Assembly (NCBI GenBank): GCA_042867185.1
Contig: JBHZQV010000010.1
Coordinates: forward strand, 80,961 to 144,960
Length of the DNA stretch: 64,000 bases
Origin: Xylophilus sp042867185
GTDB lineage: Bacteria > Pseudomonadota > Gammaproteobacteria > Burkholderiales > Burkholderiaceae_C
Direction: 5' to 3'
The position numbers were made by a program, and so were the translations under genes. How positions within the stretch are numbered: position 1 is the stretch's first letter; the number at the start of each line of letters is the position of its first letter. Below the pieces are notes generated by a model. That model searched no databases, was not told the DNA's origin, and saw only the letters and a list, made by a program, of their open reading frames with translations. Below are positions 56,671 through 64,000 of the stretch, piece by piece.

Positions 56671-57834
56671 TCAGGCCAGCGCGCGCATCGCCGCGATCAG
56701 GTCGGCCTTGCCTTCGAAGCCGATGCCCGGCAGCGGCGGCAGCGTGACGTAGCCGTCCTGCACCTCGACCCCGTCGGGGAAGCCGCCGTAGGGCTGGAAC
56801 AGGTCGGGGTAGCTCTCGTTGCCGCCCAGGCCCAGGCCGGCCGCGATCGCCAGCGACATCTGGTGGCCGCCGTGCGGGATGCAGCGGCCGGGCGACCAGC
56901 CGTGCTCCTTGAGCATGTCGAGGGTGCGCAGGTACTCGACCAGGCCGTAGCTGAGCGCGCAGTCGAACTGCAGCCAGTCGCGGTCCTTGTGCATGCCGCC
57001 GTGGCGGATCAGGTTGCGGGCGTCCTGCATCGAGAACAGGTTCTCGCCGGTGGCCATCGGGCCCTGGTAGACCTCGCCCAGCTTCGCCTGCAGTTCGTAA
57101 TCCAGCGGGTCGCCGGCCTCCTCGTACCAGAACAGCGGGTACTGCGCGAGGGCCCGGCCGTAGTCGATCGCGGTCTTCAGGTCGAAACGGCCGTTGGCAT
57201 CGACCGCCAGCTGCTGGCCCGGGCCGAGGATCTTCAGCACCGACTCGATCCGCGCGCAGTCCTCGGCCAGCGAGGCGCCGCCGATCTTCATCTTCACCAC
57301 CGAATAGCCGCGCGCCAGGTAGCTCTCCATCTCGCGCCGAAGACCGTCCAGCCCCTTGCCGGGGTAGTAGTAGCCGCCGGCGGCGTAGACGAAGACGCGC
57401 GGATCCGGCGTGCCGGTGCCGTAGCGCTCGGCCAGCAGCTGGTAGAGCGGCTTACCGGCGATCTTGGCGGTCGCGTCCCAGATCGCCATGTCGATGGTGC
57501 CGACCGCCACCGAACGCTCGCCGTGGCCGCCCGGCTTCTCGTTGACCATCATCCGCGCCCAGACCTTGTGCGGGTCGAGGTTCTCGCCGGTTTCGTCGAG
57601 CAGCGACGGCGTGTCGGCGTCCAGCAGCCGCGGCAGGAAGCGCTCGCGGATCAGGCCGCCCTGGCCGTAGCGGCCGTTCGAGTTGAAGCCGTAGCCGACG
57701 ACCGGCCGGCCGTCGCGGATGACGTCGGTGACGACGGCCACCAGGCTCAGCGTCATCTTCGAGAAATCGATATAGGCGTTGCGGATGTCGGATGGGATCG
57801 GGCGGGTGGATTCGCGGATGTCGACGATCTTCAT
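56671..57834 (-). CDS. tarD: D(-)-tartrate dehydratase-like enolase-superfamily enzyme
   Basis: 387 aa. The N-terminus (NAYIDFSKMTLSLVAVVTDV, GYGFNSNGRYGQGGLIRERF) matches my recollection of D-tartrate dehydratase of Bradyrhizobium in the mandelate racemase group. Active-site pieces: K181-M-K183 in VVKMKIGG, D212 in VDANGRFD, Glu in FWYEEAGDP and MATGENLFS, and His in CIPHGGHQMS. The reaction would be D-tartrate to oxaloacetate and water, with Mg2+. Start at 57834 gives MKIVDIREST; the frame before it is not coding. A LysR gene is divergent at 58008. Confidence 0.85.
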   Translation of the reverse strand: MKIVDIRESTRPIPSDIRNAYIDFSKMTLSLVAVVTDVIRDGRPVVGYGFNSNGRYGQGGLIRERFLPRLLDADTPSLLDETGENLDPHKVWARMMVNEKPGGHGERSVAVGTIDMAIWDATAKIAGKPLYQLLAERYGTGTPDPRVFVYAAGGYYYPGKGLDGLRREMESYLARGYSVVKMKIGGASLAEDCARIESVLKILGPGQQLAVDANGRFDLKTAIDYGRALAQYPLFWYEEAGDPLDYELQAKLGEVYQGPMATGENLFSMQDARNLIRHGGMHKDRDWLQFDCALSYGLVEYLRTLDMLKEHGWSPGRCIPHGGHQMSLAIAAGLGLGGNESYPDLFQPYGGFPDGVEVQDGYVTLPPLPGIGFEGKADLIAAMRALA

Positions 57835-57961
57835 GGGGTGGTCATGCCTTCGATGGAGAGGAAAAAAGCGCCCTCGATAATCCGGGGGAACGCGCCCGAC
57901 GGAGCGCCGGATGTGCGGCCCCCGGAGCGCGCTGCCCGCATGATCGGCCCACCACCGGCGC

Positions 57962-58003
57962 CGGTCCAATACCCGAATCGCATACATCTATCGCACTGGA
58001 CCG
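57962..58003. promoter_or_regulatory. Candidate LysR operator between the tarD-like gene and its divergent regulator
   Basis: A perfect seven-base inverted pair CGGTCCA (57962-57968) and TGGACCG (57997-58003) encloses two direct ATCGCA repeats 13 bases apart (57977-57982 and 57990-57995) in an AT-richer patch. It ends five bases before the regulator's ATG. Position and symmetry fit an LTTR site; no experimental support. Confidence 0.4.
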
Positions 58004-58007
58004 ACGC

Positions 58008-58949
58008 ATGGGCCCCGGCAACCGACCGCTCGACCTGGCATGGCTCGAGGACTTCCTGGCGCTGGCCGACAGCGGCAGCTTCTCGCGCGCGGCCGAGGCC
58101 CGCTCGATCGCGCAGCCGGCCTTCAGCCGCCACATCCGCGCGCTGGAGGACTGGGTGGGCGTGGAGTTGTTCGACCGCAGCGCCCACCCGGCCGCGCTGA
58201 CCGCTGCCGGCCAGCGCTTCCTGCCGCTGCTCGAAGACGTGCTGGCCGGGCTGCAAGCCGCGCGCATCGAGGCCCGCGCCGCGCACGACATCGCCGCGGC
58301 CAGCCTGCGCTTCGCGGCCACGCACGTGCTGTCGCTCGGCTTCTTTCCGCGCTGGCTGGGCAGTGTCGAGTCGGCCCTGCAGGTCGGCCCGATCCAGATG
58401 GTGTCGGACAGCTCCCAGGCCTGCGAGGACCTGGTGCTGCAGCGCCGGGTGCAGTTCCTGCTGTGCCACGGCCATCCCGACGCGCCGGGCCGGCTGGACG
58501 AGGCGCAGTACCCGGTGGTGCGCCTGGCCGACGACCTGCTGCTGCCGGTGAGCGCCGCCGATGGCGAGGGCCGGCCGCGCCATGCGGTCGGCGGTGCCGG
58601 CGCGCCGCCGCCGGTGCTGGCCTACAGCGAGGCCAGCGGCCTGGGCCGGATCATGCGGGCCCGCATGCGCGGCGCGCTCGGCGATGCGCCCTCGGCCACC
58701 CTGCCCGAGGCCACGGTCGTCTTCACCGCCCACCATGCGGTGCTGCTGAGGACGATGGCGCTGGAGGGCCGCGGCGTGGCCTGGCTGCCGCGCAGCCTGG
58801 TCGCCGACGACCTGGCGCGCGGCCTGCTGGTCGAGGCGGGCGGCGCGCCATGGCAGTTGCCGATCGAGATACGGCTCTACCGCCAGCGCGCCGGGATGGC
58901 GCCGGTGGCCGAGGCGCTCTGGACGCTGGCGACGCAGGACCCCGCCTAG
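58008..58949 (+). CDS. LysR-type transcriptional regulator
   Basis: 313 aa starting MGPGNRPLDLAWLEDFLALA. Helix-turn-helix region: SGSFSRAAEARSIAQPAFSR and HIRALEDWVGVELFDRSAHP. The effector domain starts around RFAATHVLSLGFFPRWLGSV. It faces the tarD-like gene with 173 bases between the starts and probably controls tartrate use. The frame is open upstream to 57792 but that overlaps the neighbour's promoter. The stop is 15 bases from the end of slyX, which is convergent. Confidence 0.9.
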   Translation: MGPGNRPLDLAWLEDFLALADSGSFSRAAEARSIAQPAFSRHIRALEDWVGVELFDRSAHPAALTAAGQRFLPLLEDVLAGLQAARIEARAAHDIAAASLRFAATHVLSLGFFPRWLGSVESALQVGPIQMVSDSSQACEDLVLQRRVQFLLCHGHPDAPGRLDEAQYPVVRLADDLLLPVSAADGEGRPRHAVGGAGAPPPVLAYSEASGLGRIMRARMRGALGDAPSATLPEATVVFTAHHAVLLRTMALEGRGVAWLPRSLVADDLARGLLVEAGGAPWQLPIEIRLYRQRAGMAPVAEALWTLATQDPA

Positions 58950-58964
58950 GCGGCGCCCGCGGCT

Positions 58965-59183
58965 TCAATAATGCGGCGGCAGCTCGTCGCGCGGGCTGCG
59001 CGCGGCACTGCTGCCGCCGTCGGGCGTCTGCTGCTGCAGGTGCTGTACCTGCTGCACCAGGCGGTCGATCTGCTGCTGCTGGCGGTAGACGACCAGGTTC
59101 AACTCGTCCACCAGGTCTTCGGCGTAGCTCGCCTTCATCTCCAGCGCATCGAGGCGGGCGGCTGTGTCGTGCGGTTGTTCCAT
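58965..59183 (-). CDS. slyX: SlyX-family protein
   Basis: 72 aa. TAARLDALEMKASYAEDLVD, ELNLVVYRQQQQIDRLVQQV and the ending RSPRDELPPHY (SlyX proteins end near PPPHY) are characteristic. A short coiled coil covers residues 8-55. Function is unknown; in enterics it neighbours fkpA/slyD. Here it lies between a LysR gene and a divergent 66-aa ORF. Confidence 0.9.
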   Translation of the reverse strand: MEQPHDTAARLDALEMKASYAEDLVDELNLVVYRQQQQIDRLVQQVQHLQQQTPDGGSSAARSPRDELPPHY

Positions 59184-59263
59184 GCGGCTATTGGACCGCA
59201 AATCCCGGTGCCCCGGACCCTGCGGCGGGCGGATGCGCGATGGTCTAATCCGGCTTTCCGCCG

Positions 59264-59277
59264 CCCCCCCCCCCCCC
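59264..59277 (+). repeat. Homopolymer of 14 C before a small gene
   Basis: Fourteen consecutive C (59264-59277) lie nine bases upstream of the ATG at 59287, in the gap between divergent slyX and the 66-aa gene. Tracts of this length slip readily during replication and assembly; it covers where the ribosome binding site and spacer should be. Confidence 0.85.
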
Positions 59278-59286
59278 GAAAGCCGC

Positions 59287-59487
59287 ATGACCACGCCCGA
59301 CACCGCCGCATCGCTCGCGCTCAAGCTCAAATGGATCAGCCAGCAGTTCGCGCGCGACCTGCCCAACCTGGCGCCGGCCGAGCGCCAGCGGCGCGAGAAG
59401 GAACTGGCCGATGCCGAGCGCGCCCTGCGCCAGCGCATGGCCGAAGACGCGGACGATTCGGGCCCCGGCGCGGTACCGTGGAACTGA
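59287..59487 (+). CDS. Small helical unknown protein
   Basis: 66 aa starting MTTPDTAASLALKLKWISQQ. Mostly charged helix (LAPAERQRREKELADAERAL), then an acidic end with GPGAVPWN. No known domain; soluble. The ATG follows GAAAGCCGC just behind a run of 14 C. Its stop overlaps the GTG start of the glutathione S-transferase gene, which supports it being a real, coupled gene. Confidence 0.65.
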   Translation: MTTPDTAASLALKLKWISQQFARDLPNLAPAERQRREKELADAERALRQRMAEDADDSGPGAVPWN

Positions 59488-60155
59488 GCGCCGCGCAGCC
59501 CCTGCCCGTCCTGTACTCGTTCCGGCGCTGCCCGTATGCGATGCGGGCCCGGGCCGCGCTGCTGGCGAGCGGAGTGACGTGCGAACTGCGCGAGGTGGTG
59601 CTGCGCGACAAACCCGCCGCGCTGCTGGCCGCGTCGCCCAAGGGGACGGTGCCGGTGCTGGTGCTGCCCGACGGCCGGGTGATCGACCAGAGCCTGGACA
59701 TCATGCGCTGGGCGCTGGAACGGCACGATCCGGCCCGGTGGCTGCAGCCCGCGGACGGCGGCACCGACGCGATGCAGGCGCTGGTCGAGGGGTGCGACAC
59801 CGTCTTCAAACCCGCGCTGGATGCCTTCAAGTACCCGGACCGTCCGACCGCCTTGCCGGGCGGCGGGGCGGCGCGCGCCATCGGTGCCGCCTGGCTGCGG
59901 ACGCTGCAGGACCGCCTGCGCACCACGCCCTGCCTGTTCGGCGACCGCCCCTGCCTGGCGGATGCGGCGATCCTCCCCTTCGTGCGCCAGTTCGCGATGG
60001 TCGCGCCCGAAAGCTTCGCCGCCGAGCCCTGGCCCCACCTGCACGCCTGGCTGGCCGCCTGGACCGGCAGTGCGGCGTTCGCGCGGACGATGCACCGCTA
60101 CCCGCCCTGGGACGGCCGACCGGGTGCGGCGGCGCGGTTTCCACCGGCGGACTGA
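59478..60155 (+). CDS. Glutathione S-transferase-family protein
   Basis: 225 aa from the GTG at 59478, which overlaps the previous ORF by ten bases. The thioredoxin-like N-terminal domain has YSFRRCPYAMRARAALL with Cys18 of a CPYA motif as the likely catalytic residue, KGTVPVLVLPDGRVIDQSLD (cis-Pro and glutathione-gamma-Glu contact), then an all-helical C-terminal domain (DRPCLADAAILPFVRQFAMV, with the conserved N-cap Asp). It would conjugate or reduce with glutathione. Omega/beta-like; substrate unknown. Confidence 0.88.
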   Translation: MELSAAQPLPVLYSFRRCPYAMRARAALLASGVTCELREVVLRDKPAALLAASPKGTVPVLVLPDGRVIDQSLDIMRWALERHDPARWLQPADGGTDAMQALVEGCDTVFKPALDAFKYPDRPTALPGGGAARAIGAAWLRTLQDRLRTTPCLFGDRPCLADAAILPFVRQFAMVAPESFAAEPWPHLHAWLAAWTGSAAFARTMHRYPPWDGRPGAAARFPPAD

Positions 60156-60194
60156 CGGCGCAGGCGCCCGCGCCGCGAAAGGCCGGCGCAGGGG

Positions 60195-61982
60195 TCAGAA
60201 CTTTTCCCAGTCGTCCTCTGCGGCGTTCGCCACCGCCACCTGCCGGGCGATCGGCGCCGGGGCGGTCGCGGCAGACACCGCGGCGGCCGCGCGGGCCGGC
60301 TGCGGGGCCGCCGCCGGCGTGCGGCCCAGCGTGGCCGGGGTGCGTACCGGGGTGCGGACCGGCGCGGCCGGCAGGGCCTCGCGGCTGCGCTGCCGCACCT
60401 CGTGGATCACGGCCTGGCCGGTGGAGGCGTCGAGCTTGAAAACGCCGACCACGTCCACCAGCCGCGCGGCCTGGTGGTTGAGGCTGTCGGCCGCGGCGGC
60501 GGATTCCTCGACCAGGGCCGCGTTCTGCTGCGTCACCTGGTCGAGCTGGTTGACCGCATCGCTCACCTGCGAGATGCCCTGCGCCTGTTCGTGCGTGGCC
60601 GCACCGATCTCGCCGATCAGGTCGGCCACGCGGCGGGCCTGGTCGACGACTTCGCCGATGGTGGTGCCGGCCTGGCCGACCAGGCGCGTACCGGCGTCGA
60701 CCTTTTCCACGCTTTCACCGATCAGGACCTTGATCTCCTTGGCGGCGGTGGCCGAGCGCTGCGCCAGCGAGCGCACTTCGCTCGCCACCACCGCGAATCC
60801 ACGGCCCTGCTCGCCCGCACGGGCGGCTTCCACCGCCGCGTTGAGCGCCAGGATGTTGGTCTGGAACGCGATGCCGTCGATCACCCCGATGATGTCGCCG
60901 ATCTTGCGCGAGCTGGCCGAAATGTCGTCCATGGTGCGCACCACCTGGCCGACGACTTCGCCGCCCCGGCTGGCGGTGCTGCTGGCCGACTGCGCCATCT
61001 GCGTGGCCGTGCGGACGGTGTCGGCGTTCTGCTTGATGGTGGAGTTCATCTCTTCCATCGACGCGGCCGTCTGCTGCAGATTGGACGCCTGCTCTTCGGT
61101 GCGCTGGCTCAGGTCGGCATTGCCGGTCGCGATCTGGCCCGCGCCGGTGGCGATCGATTCGCTGCCCTGGCGCACTTCGGCGACGACGCGGCTCAGGCTC
61201 ACGCGCATCGTTTCCATGGCGGCCAGCAGGCTGGTGCTGTCGCGCTGTTTCAACTGCACGTCGACGGCCAGGTTGCCCCGCGCCACTTCTTGCGCGATCG
61301 ACACGGCGTAGGCGGGCTCTCCGCCCAACTGCGACTTGACGCGCCGGGTGATGCCCCACGCGAGCAGCGCGCCCAGAGCGGCGGCGACCGCCGCCACGAC
61401 CAGGACCACCATCCCGGCGGACTCCGCGCCCTGCCGCGACAGTTCGGCCGAATCGTTCAGGCGCCTGCGCTGCTGGTCGCTCAGCTTGTCCAGCGCATCG
61501 AAAAACGCACTTTGAAGCGGACTCACCTCGTTGAGAAGCATGTCGCGCGACGCATCGTTCTTGTTCTCCAAGCCCAGGGCGACCGCCTTGTCGAGACTCT
61601 GGTTGTAGGGGCCGCGCGTTTCCGTGACCGCGGCCAGCAAGCGACGGCCTTCCGCGCTGGTGACCAGCTTGTCCAGCTTGCCGATCAGCTCCGTGTTCTT
61701 CACACGCGCTTCGTCGATGCGGGCTTTCTGACGGTCCATCTGAGGGACGTCGGTCAGCAGCGCGATGTTGCGTGCCGCCCGGGCGATGATGTTGACGTTG
61801 TCCTTGATGTCCCGCGCCATCAAAACGGCGGCGATGCGGTCTTCGGCCAGCGCCTTGATGTCGTCGCCCACCTGGTGCAGCTGGGCACGGCCGAGAACGG
61901 CGATGAAAACGCTACACAGGATGAGGATACTGAAACCGACTCCCAACAAGGTTCCGAGCTTCAGGTTCTTGATGAATGTCAT
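60195..61982 (-). CDS. Methyl-accepting chemotaxis protein with C-terminal CheR tether
   Basis: 595 aa. TM1 at about 8-31 (LGTLLGVGFSILILCSVFIA), a helical periplasmic domain of 4HB type (about 32-187; VPQMDRQKARIDEARVKNTE), TM2 at about 188-211, HAMP, then the signalling hairpin (DGIAFQTNILALNAAVEAAR). The Ala/Pro-rich tail ends EDDWEKF; DWEKF fits the WxxF tether for CheR/CheB. Its promoter region (61983-62185) is shared with the GGDEF gene at 62186. Ligand unknown; 4HB receptors of this type often bind small carboxylates. Confidence 0.93.
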   Translation of the reverse strand: MTFIKNLKLGTLLGVGFSILILCSVFIAVLGRAQLHQVGDDIKALAEDRIAAVLMARDIKDNVNIIARAARNIALLTDVPQMDRQKARIDEARVKNTELIGKLDKLVTSAEGRRLLAAVTETRGPYNQSLDKAVALGLENKNDASRDMLLNEVSPLQSAFFDALDKLSDQQRRRLNDSAELSRQGAESAGMVVLVVAAVAAALGALLAWGITRRVKSQLGGEPAYAVSIAQEVARGNLAVDVQLKQRDSTSLLAAMETMRVSLSRVVAEVRQGSESIATGAGQIATGNADLSQRTEEQASNLQQTAASMEEMNSTIKQNADTVRTATQMAQSASSTASRGGEVVGQVVRTMDDISASSRKIGDIIGVIDGIAFQTNILALNAAVEAARAGEQGRGFAVVASEVRSLAQRSATAAKEIKVLIGESVEKVDAGTRLVGQAGTTIGEVVDQARRVADLIGEIGAATHEQAQGISQVSDAVNQLDQVTQQNAALVEESAAAADSLNHQAARLVDVVGVFKLDASTGQAVIHEVRQRSREALPAAPVRTPVRTPATLGRTPAAAPQPARAAAAVSAATAPAPIARQVAVANAAEDDWEKF

Positions 61983-62185
61983 AAATTGAATCTATAAGTT
62001 ACAGCTGCGACATTGTGATACGTTCGGTCATCGCGGGGAAATGTTTTTCGACAGGGGGCACAAAAGTTAGTACGCATTCCACCGGGCTGTCGGTTTCACG
62101 CGACTTTTGCCCGGCCGGTACCCGTCCGGGCTCTGGCACACTCAAGTGACTTCCAGTTACATCCATCGCACGACCGATTGCCGCC

Positions 62186-63778
62186 ATGTCCGCTCGCCCG
62201 CCTTCCGAGATCGCACGGGACACCCTCAAGATGCTGGCGACCCGCAGGCTCTCGCCGTCGCCCGACAATTACCAGGCGGTCTACGACGAGATCGCCGGCG
62301 CGGCCACACCGGCGCCCTTCCCCGACGGCCCGCTGGGCCGCATCGCCCGGGCACTGCCGGGCCAGACCCCGGTACAGAAACGGCTGCTGACCCAGTTCGA
62401 CGCCGCCATCCAGCAAAAAAGCTGGACCGACCTGCAGCGGGCGATCGCAGGCTATGCCCAGCTGGGCCTGGGCGCCTCCGCCGCCCAGGACGCCACGGGG
62501 GCCGAGCCCGCCACGGCGCCGTCCGCCGCTGGCGATCCAGCGCCGAAGACGGTGGAACTGCCTCCCCCGCCGCCCCCTTCTGCCGCCCTGCCCGCGCCCC
62601 TGCTGGAGCAGATCGCGCGCCTGGTCGAGAACGTGATGCCCGCCCTGGGCACCGAAGACCCGCGGCTGCAGCAGACGGCCGACACGCTGCTGCAGGCGCT
62701 GCGCGCACCCGCAGCCCTGGCCGACGTGCTGCAGCCGATGCTGGCCGATCTGGGCTTCCGGCTGTCGTTCGCGGCTGAAGACCAGGCGGCGATCCGCACC
62801 GGCCTCCTGGCCTCGCTCCAGCTGATCTTCCAGAACATCGGCGAACTGAGCCTGGACGACCGCTGGCTCAAGGGCCAGGCCGACGCACTGCAGGCCGCCG
62901 CCGAACCGCCCCTGACCCTGCGCAGCCTGGACGACCTGCAGAAGCGGCTGAAGGACGTGATCGTCAAGCAGTCCGAATCGCGCCAGCGCAGCCTCGATGC
63001 CCAGGCGCAGATGAAGGACATGCTGGCCAGCTTCATCGCGCGGCTGTCGCAGATGACCGAGTCGAGCGGCGTCTACCAGGACAAGATCGAGCAGTGCGCC
63101 GACCGGCTGGGCGCGGTGCGCTCGCTGGAAGAGATGGCGCCGGTGCTGCAGGAGGTCATCTCCGCCACCCGCGCGATGGCGCTCGACAGCCGGGTGCACC
63201 GCGACGAGCTGCAGTCGTTGCAGGACAAGACCGCCGCCACCCAGGCCGAGATCGGCCGCCTGCAGGAGGCGCTGGAAAACGCCAGCGCCCAGGCCCGCCA
63301 CGATCCCCTGACCGGCGCCCTGAACCGCAAGGGCCTGGACGAAGCCGCCGACCGCGAGGTGGCCCGCGCCCGCCGGGCCGGCACCGCGGTGTGCATCGGC
63401 TTGCTCGACATCGACAACTTCAAGCAGATCAACGACCGGCTCGGCCATGCGAGCGGCGACGCGGCGCTGGTCCATCTGGCGCAGGTCGCGCGCGAATCGC
63501 TGCGGGCGCAGGACACGCTGGCCCGCTACGGCGGCGAGGAGTTCGTGGTGGTGATGCCGGACACGCCGCCGGCCGAGGGGGTGGCGGTGCTGCAGCGGCT
63601 GCAGCGGGAGCTGACGAAGCGGTACTTCCTGGCGAACAACGACAAGGTGCTGATCACGTTCAGTGCCGGGGTGTCGGCGGTGTCGGCCCGCGATACGCCG
63701 GGGGATGCGTTGAAGCGGGCGGATCAGGCGATGTATCTGGCGAAGAAGGCGGGGAAGAATCGGGTGATGTTGGCTTAG
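62186..63778 (+). CDS. Diguanylate cyclase with a long helical N-terminal region
   Basis: 530 aa starting MSARPPSEIARDTLKMLATR. Residues 1-340 are helical without a recognised sensor; TRRLSPSPDNYQAVYDEIAG resembles the start of the diguanylate cyclase group 'sensor of unknown type' seen in Burkholderiales. Pro-rich stretch ELPPPPPPSAALPAPLLEQI lies around 125-145. The cyclase domain (about 370-530) has LDIDNFKQINDRLGHASGD and an intact RYGGEEFVVVMP. No membrane segments. It should make cyclic di-GMP in the cytoplasm. Divergent from an MCP gene. Confidence 0.9.
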   Translation: MSARPPSEIARDTLKMLATRRLSPSPDNYQAVYDEIAGAATPAPFPDGPLGRIARALPGQTPVQKRLLTQFDAAIQQKSWTDLQRAIAGYAQLGLGASAAQDATGAEPATAPSAAGDPAPKTVELPPPPPPSAALPAPLLEQIARLVENVMPALGTEDPRLQQTADTLLQALRAPAALADVLQPMLADLGFRLSFAAEDQAAIRTGLLASLQLIFQNIGELSLDDRWLKGQADALQAAAEPPLTLRSLDDLQKRLKDVIVKQSESRQRSLDAQAQMKDMLASFIARLSQMTESSGVYQDKIEQCADRLGAVRSLEEMAPVLQEVISATRAMALDSRVHRDELQSLQDKTAATQAEIGRLQEALENASAQARHDPLTGALNRKGLDEAADREVARARRAGTAVCIGLLDIDNFKQINDRLGHASGDAALVHLAQVARESLRAQDTLARYGGEEFVVVMPDTPPAEGVAVLQRLQRELTKRYFLANNDKVLITFSAGVSAVSARDTPGDALKRADQAMYLAKKAGKNRVMLA

Positions 63779-64000
63779 GGGGGTGGCCGGCCTTGGCTGG
63801 TCTGGCCTGGCTGGCTTGGCTGGCCCGGCTGATGGGTGGGGCTGCTGTTTGTCGCTGGGCTGCCTGTGGTGAGTGCGTAGGCGGGGATTTCGCCCCCGCG
63901 GGCGAGTCCCTTTCTTTGCTTCGCCAAAGAAAGGCGACCCCGCTGCGGCGGTCCGGCTGCGCCGGACTGCTCTGCGGTGCTCGCGGTCGGCGGGGTCCCG
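63779..64000. other. Non-coding, repeat-rich end of the window
   Basis: No gene is visible in these 222 bases. First comes a run of CTGG-type repeats (63789-63835), then GC-rich hairpins: CGCCC-CCGC-GGGCG near 63889-63904, CCTTTCTTTG/CAAAGAAAGG (63909-63934) and GTCCGGC-TGC-GCCGGAC (63951-63967). Confidence 0.5.
63909..63934. repeat. Hairpin element CCTTTCTTTG-CTTCGC-CAAAGAAAGG
   Basis: Perfect ten-base arms around a six-base loop. The arms and the downstream GGCGACCCCGC look like a repetitive intergenic element of this bacterial group, an impression from memory that needs a genome count. It lacks a T tract, so it is not an obvious terminator. Confidence 0.55.

Overview
The window is about 70% GC and reads as chromosome of a betaproteobacterium of the order Burkholderiales, most likely family Comamonadaceae. 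The evidence is the overall gene repertoire (Bug/TctC-type solute receptors, c4-type cytochrome, PcaQ-like regulator next to pcaHG, long Lys/Ala-rich RpoD) and the dense use of NCG/NCC codons. I could not run a search, so genus is open. I see no rRNA, tRNA, CRISPR array, complete insertion sequence, integrase or plasmid gene.

Layout. 1-6360: 5' end of a DNA topoisomerase IB (minus, cut by the window edge), an Aer-like PAS chemoreceptor, DNA polymerase IV, a DMT permease, a small acidic protein overlapping a [2Fe-2S] ferredoxin-like protein, and an FMN-dependent L-lactate dehydrogenase. 6445-13460: a dCache/PAS/GGDEF diguanylate cyclase, penicillin-binding protein 1C, biotin synthase, a low-GC island with a small secreted-protein gene that seems to need a -1 slip, and a YciI-like protein. 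13723-19840: a giant periplasmic alpha-2-macroglobulin with a CLEQ thioester motif and a one-base frameshift near its C-terminus. 20015-29404: OpgC-like acyltransferase, GDSL hydrolase, an MCP, TrpH-type PHP phosphatase, second DMT permease, YciO-like protein, site-2 protease, TrpRS with an added C-terminal domain, and a YigZ protein. 29629-33838: two small secreted unknowns around a terminator, PcaQ-like regulator, pcaHG, and a dihaem cytochrome c4.

33961-43257: a tight same-strand run of MoxR ATPase, 83-aa membrane protein, GNAT acetyltransferase, VWA/CoxE-like protein, TamA and TamB. 43389-50131: an unknown 117-aa protein, PhoD phosphatase, DnaG primase and RpoD (the macromolecular-synthesis pair without rpsU), ended by a strong terminator. 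50238-58949: phenylalanine hydroxylase, PAS/GAF/GGDEF protein, and a catabolic cluster (FAD monooxygenase, Bug receptor, two LysR regulators, D-tartrate dehydratase-like enolase). 58965-63778: SlyX, a 66-aa ORF directly behind a run of 14 C, a glutathione S-transferase, a third chemoreceptor and a third GGDEF protein. The last 220 bases are hairpin-rich and non-coding.

Themes. Envelope: PbpC, alpha-2-macroglobulin, OpgC, TamAB and PhoD all act in the periplasm or outer membrane. Signalling: three MCPs (two with C-terminal WxxF tethers) and three GGDEF proteins. Aromatic and hydroxy-acid catabolism: pcaHG, phhA, the FAD monooxygenase, TarD-like dehydratase and lactate dehydrogenase.

The least explained items are a dispersed 19-bp palindrome (CAGCTAT-N7-ATAGC) found five times including inside two genes, the poly-C tract, two one-base frameshifts at homopolymers, and the low-GC island at 12520-13135. 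I did not find a clear multi-gene system that I could call new.
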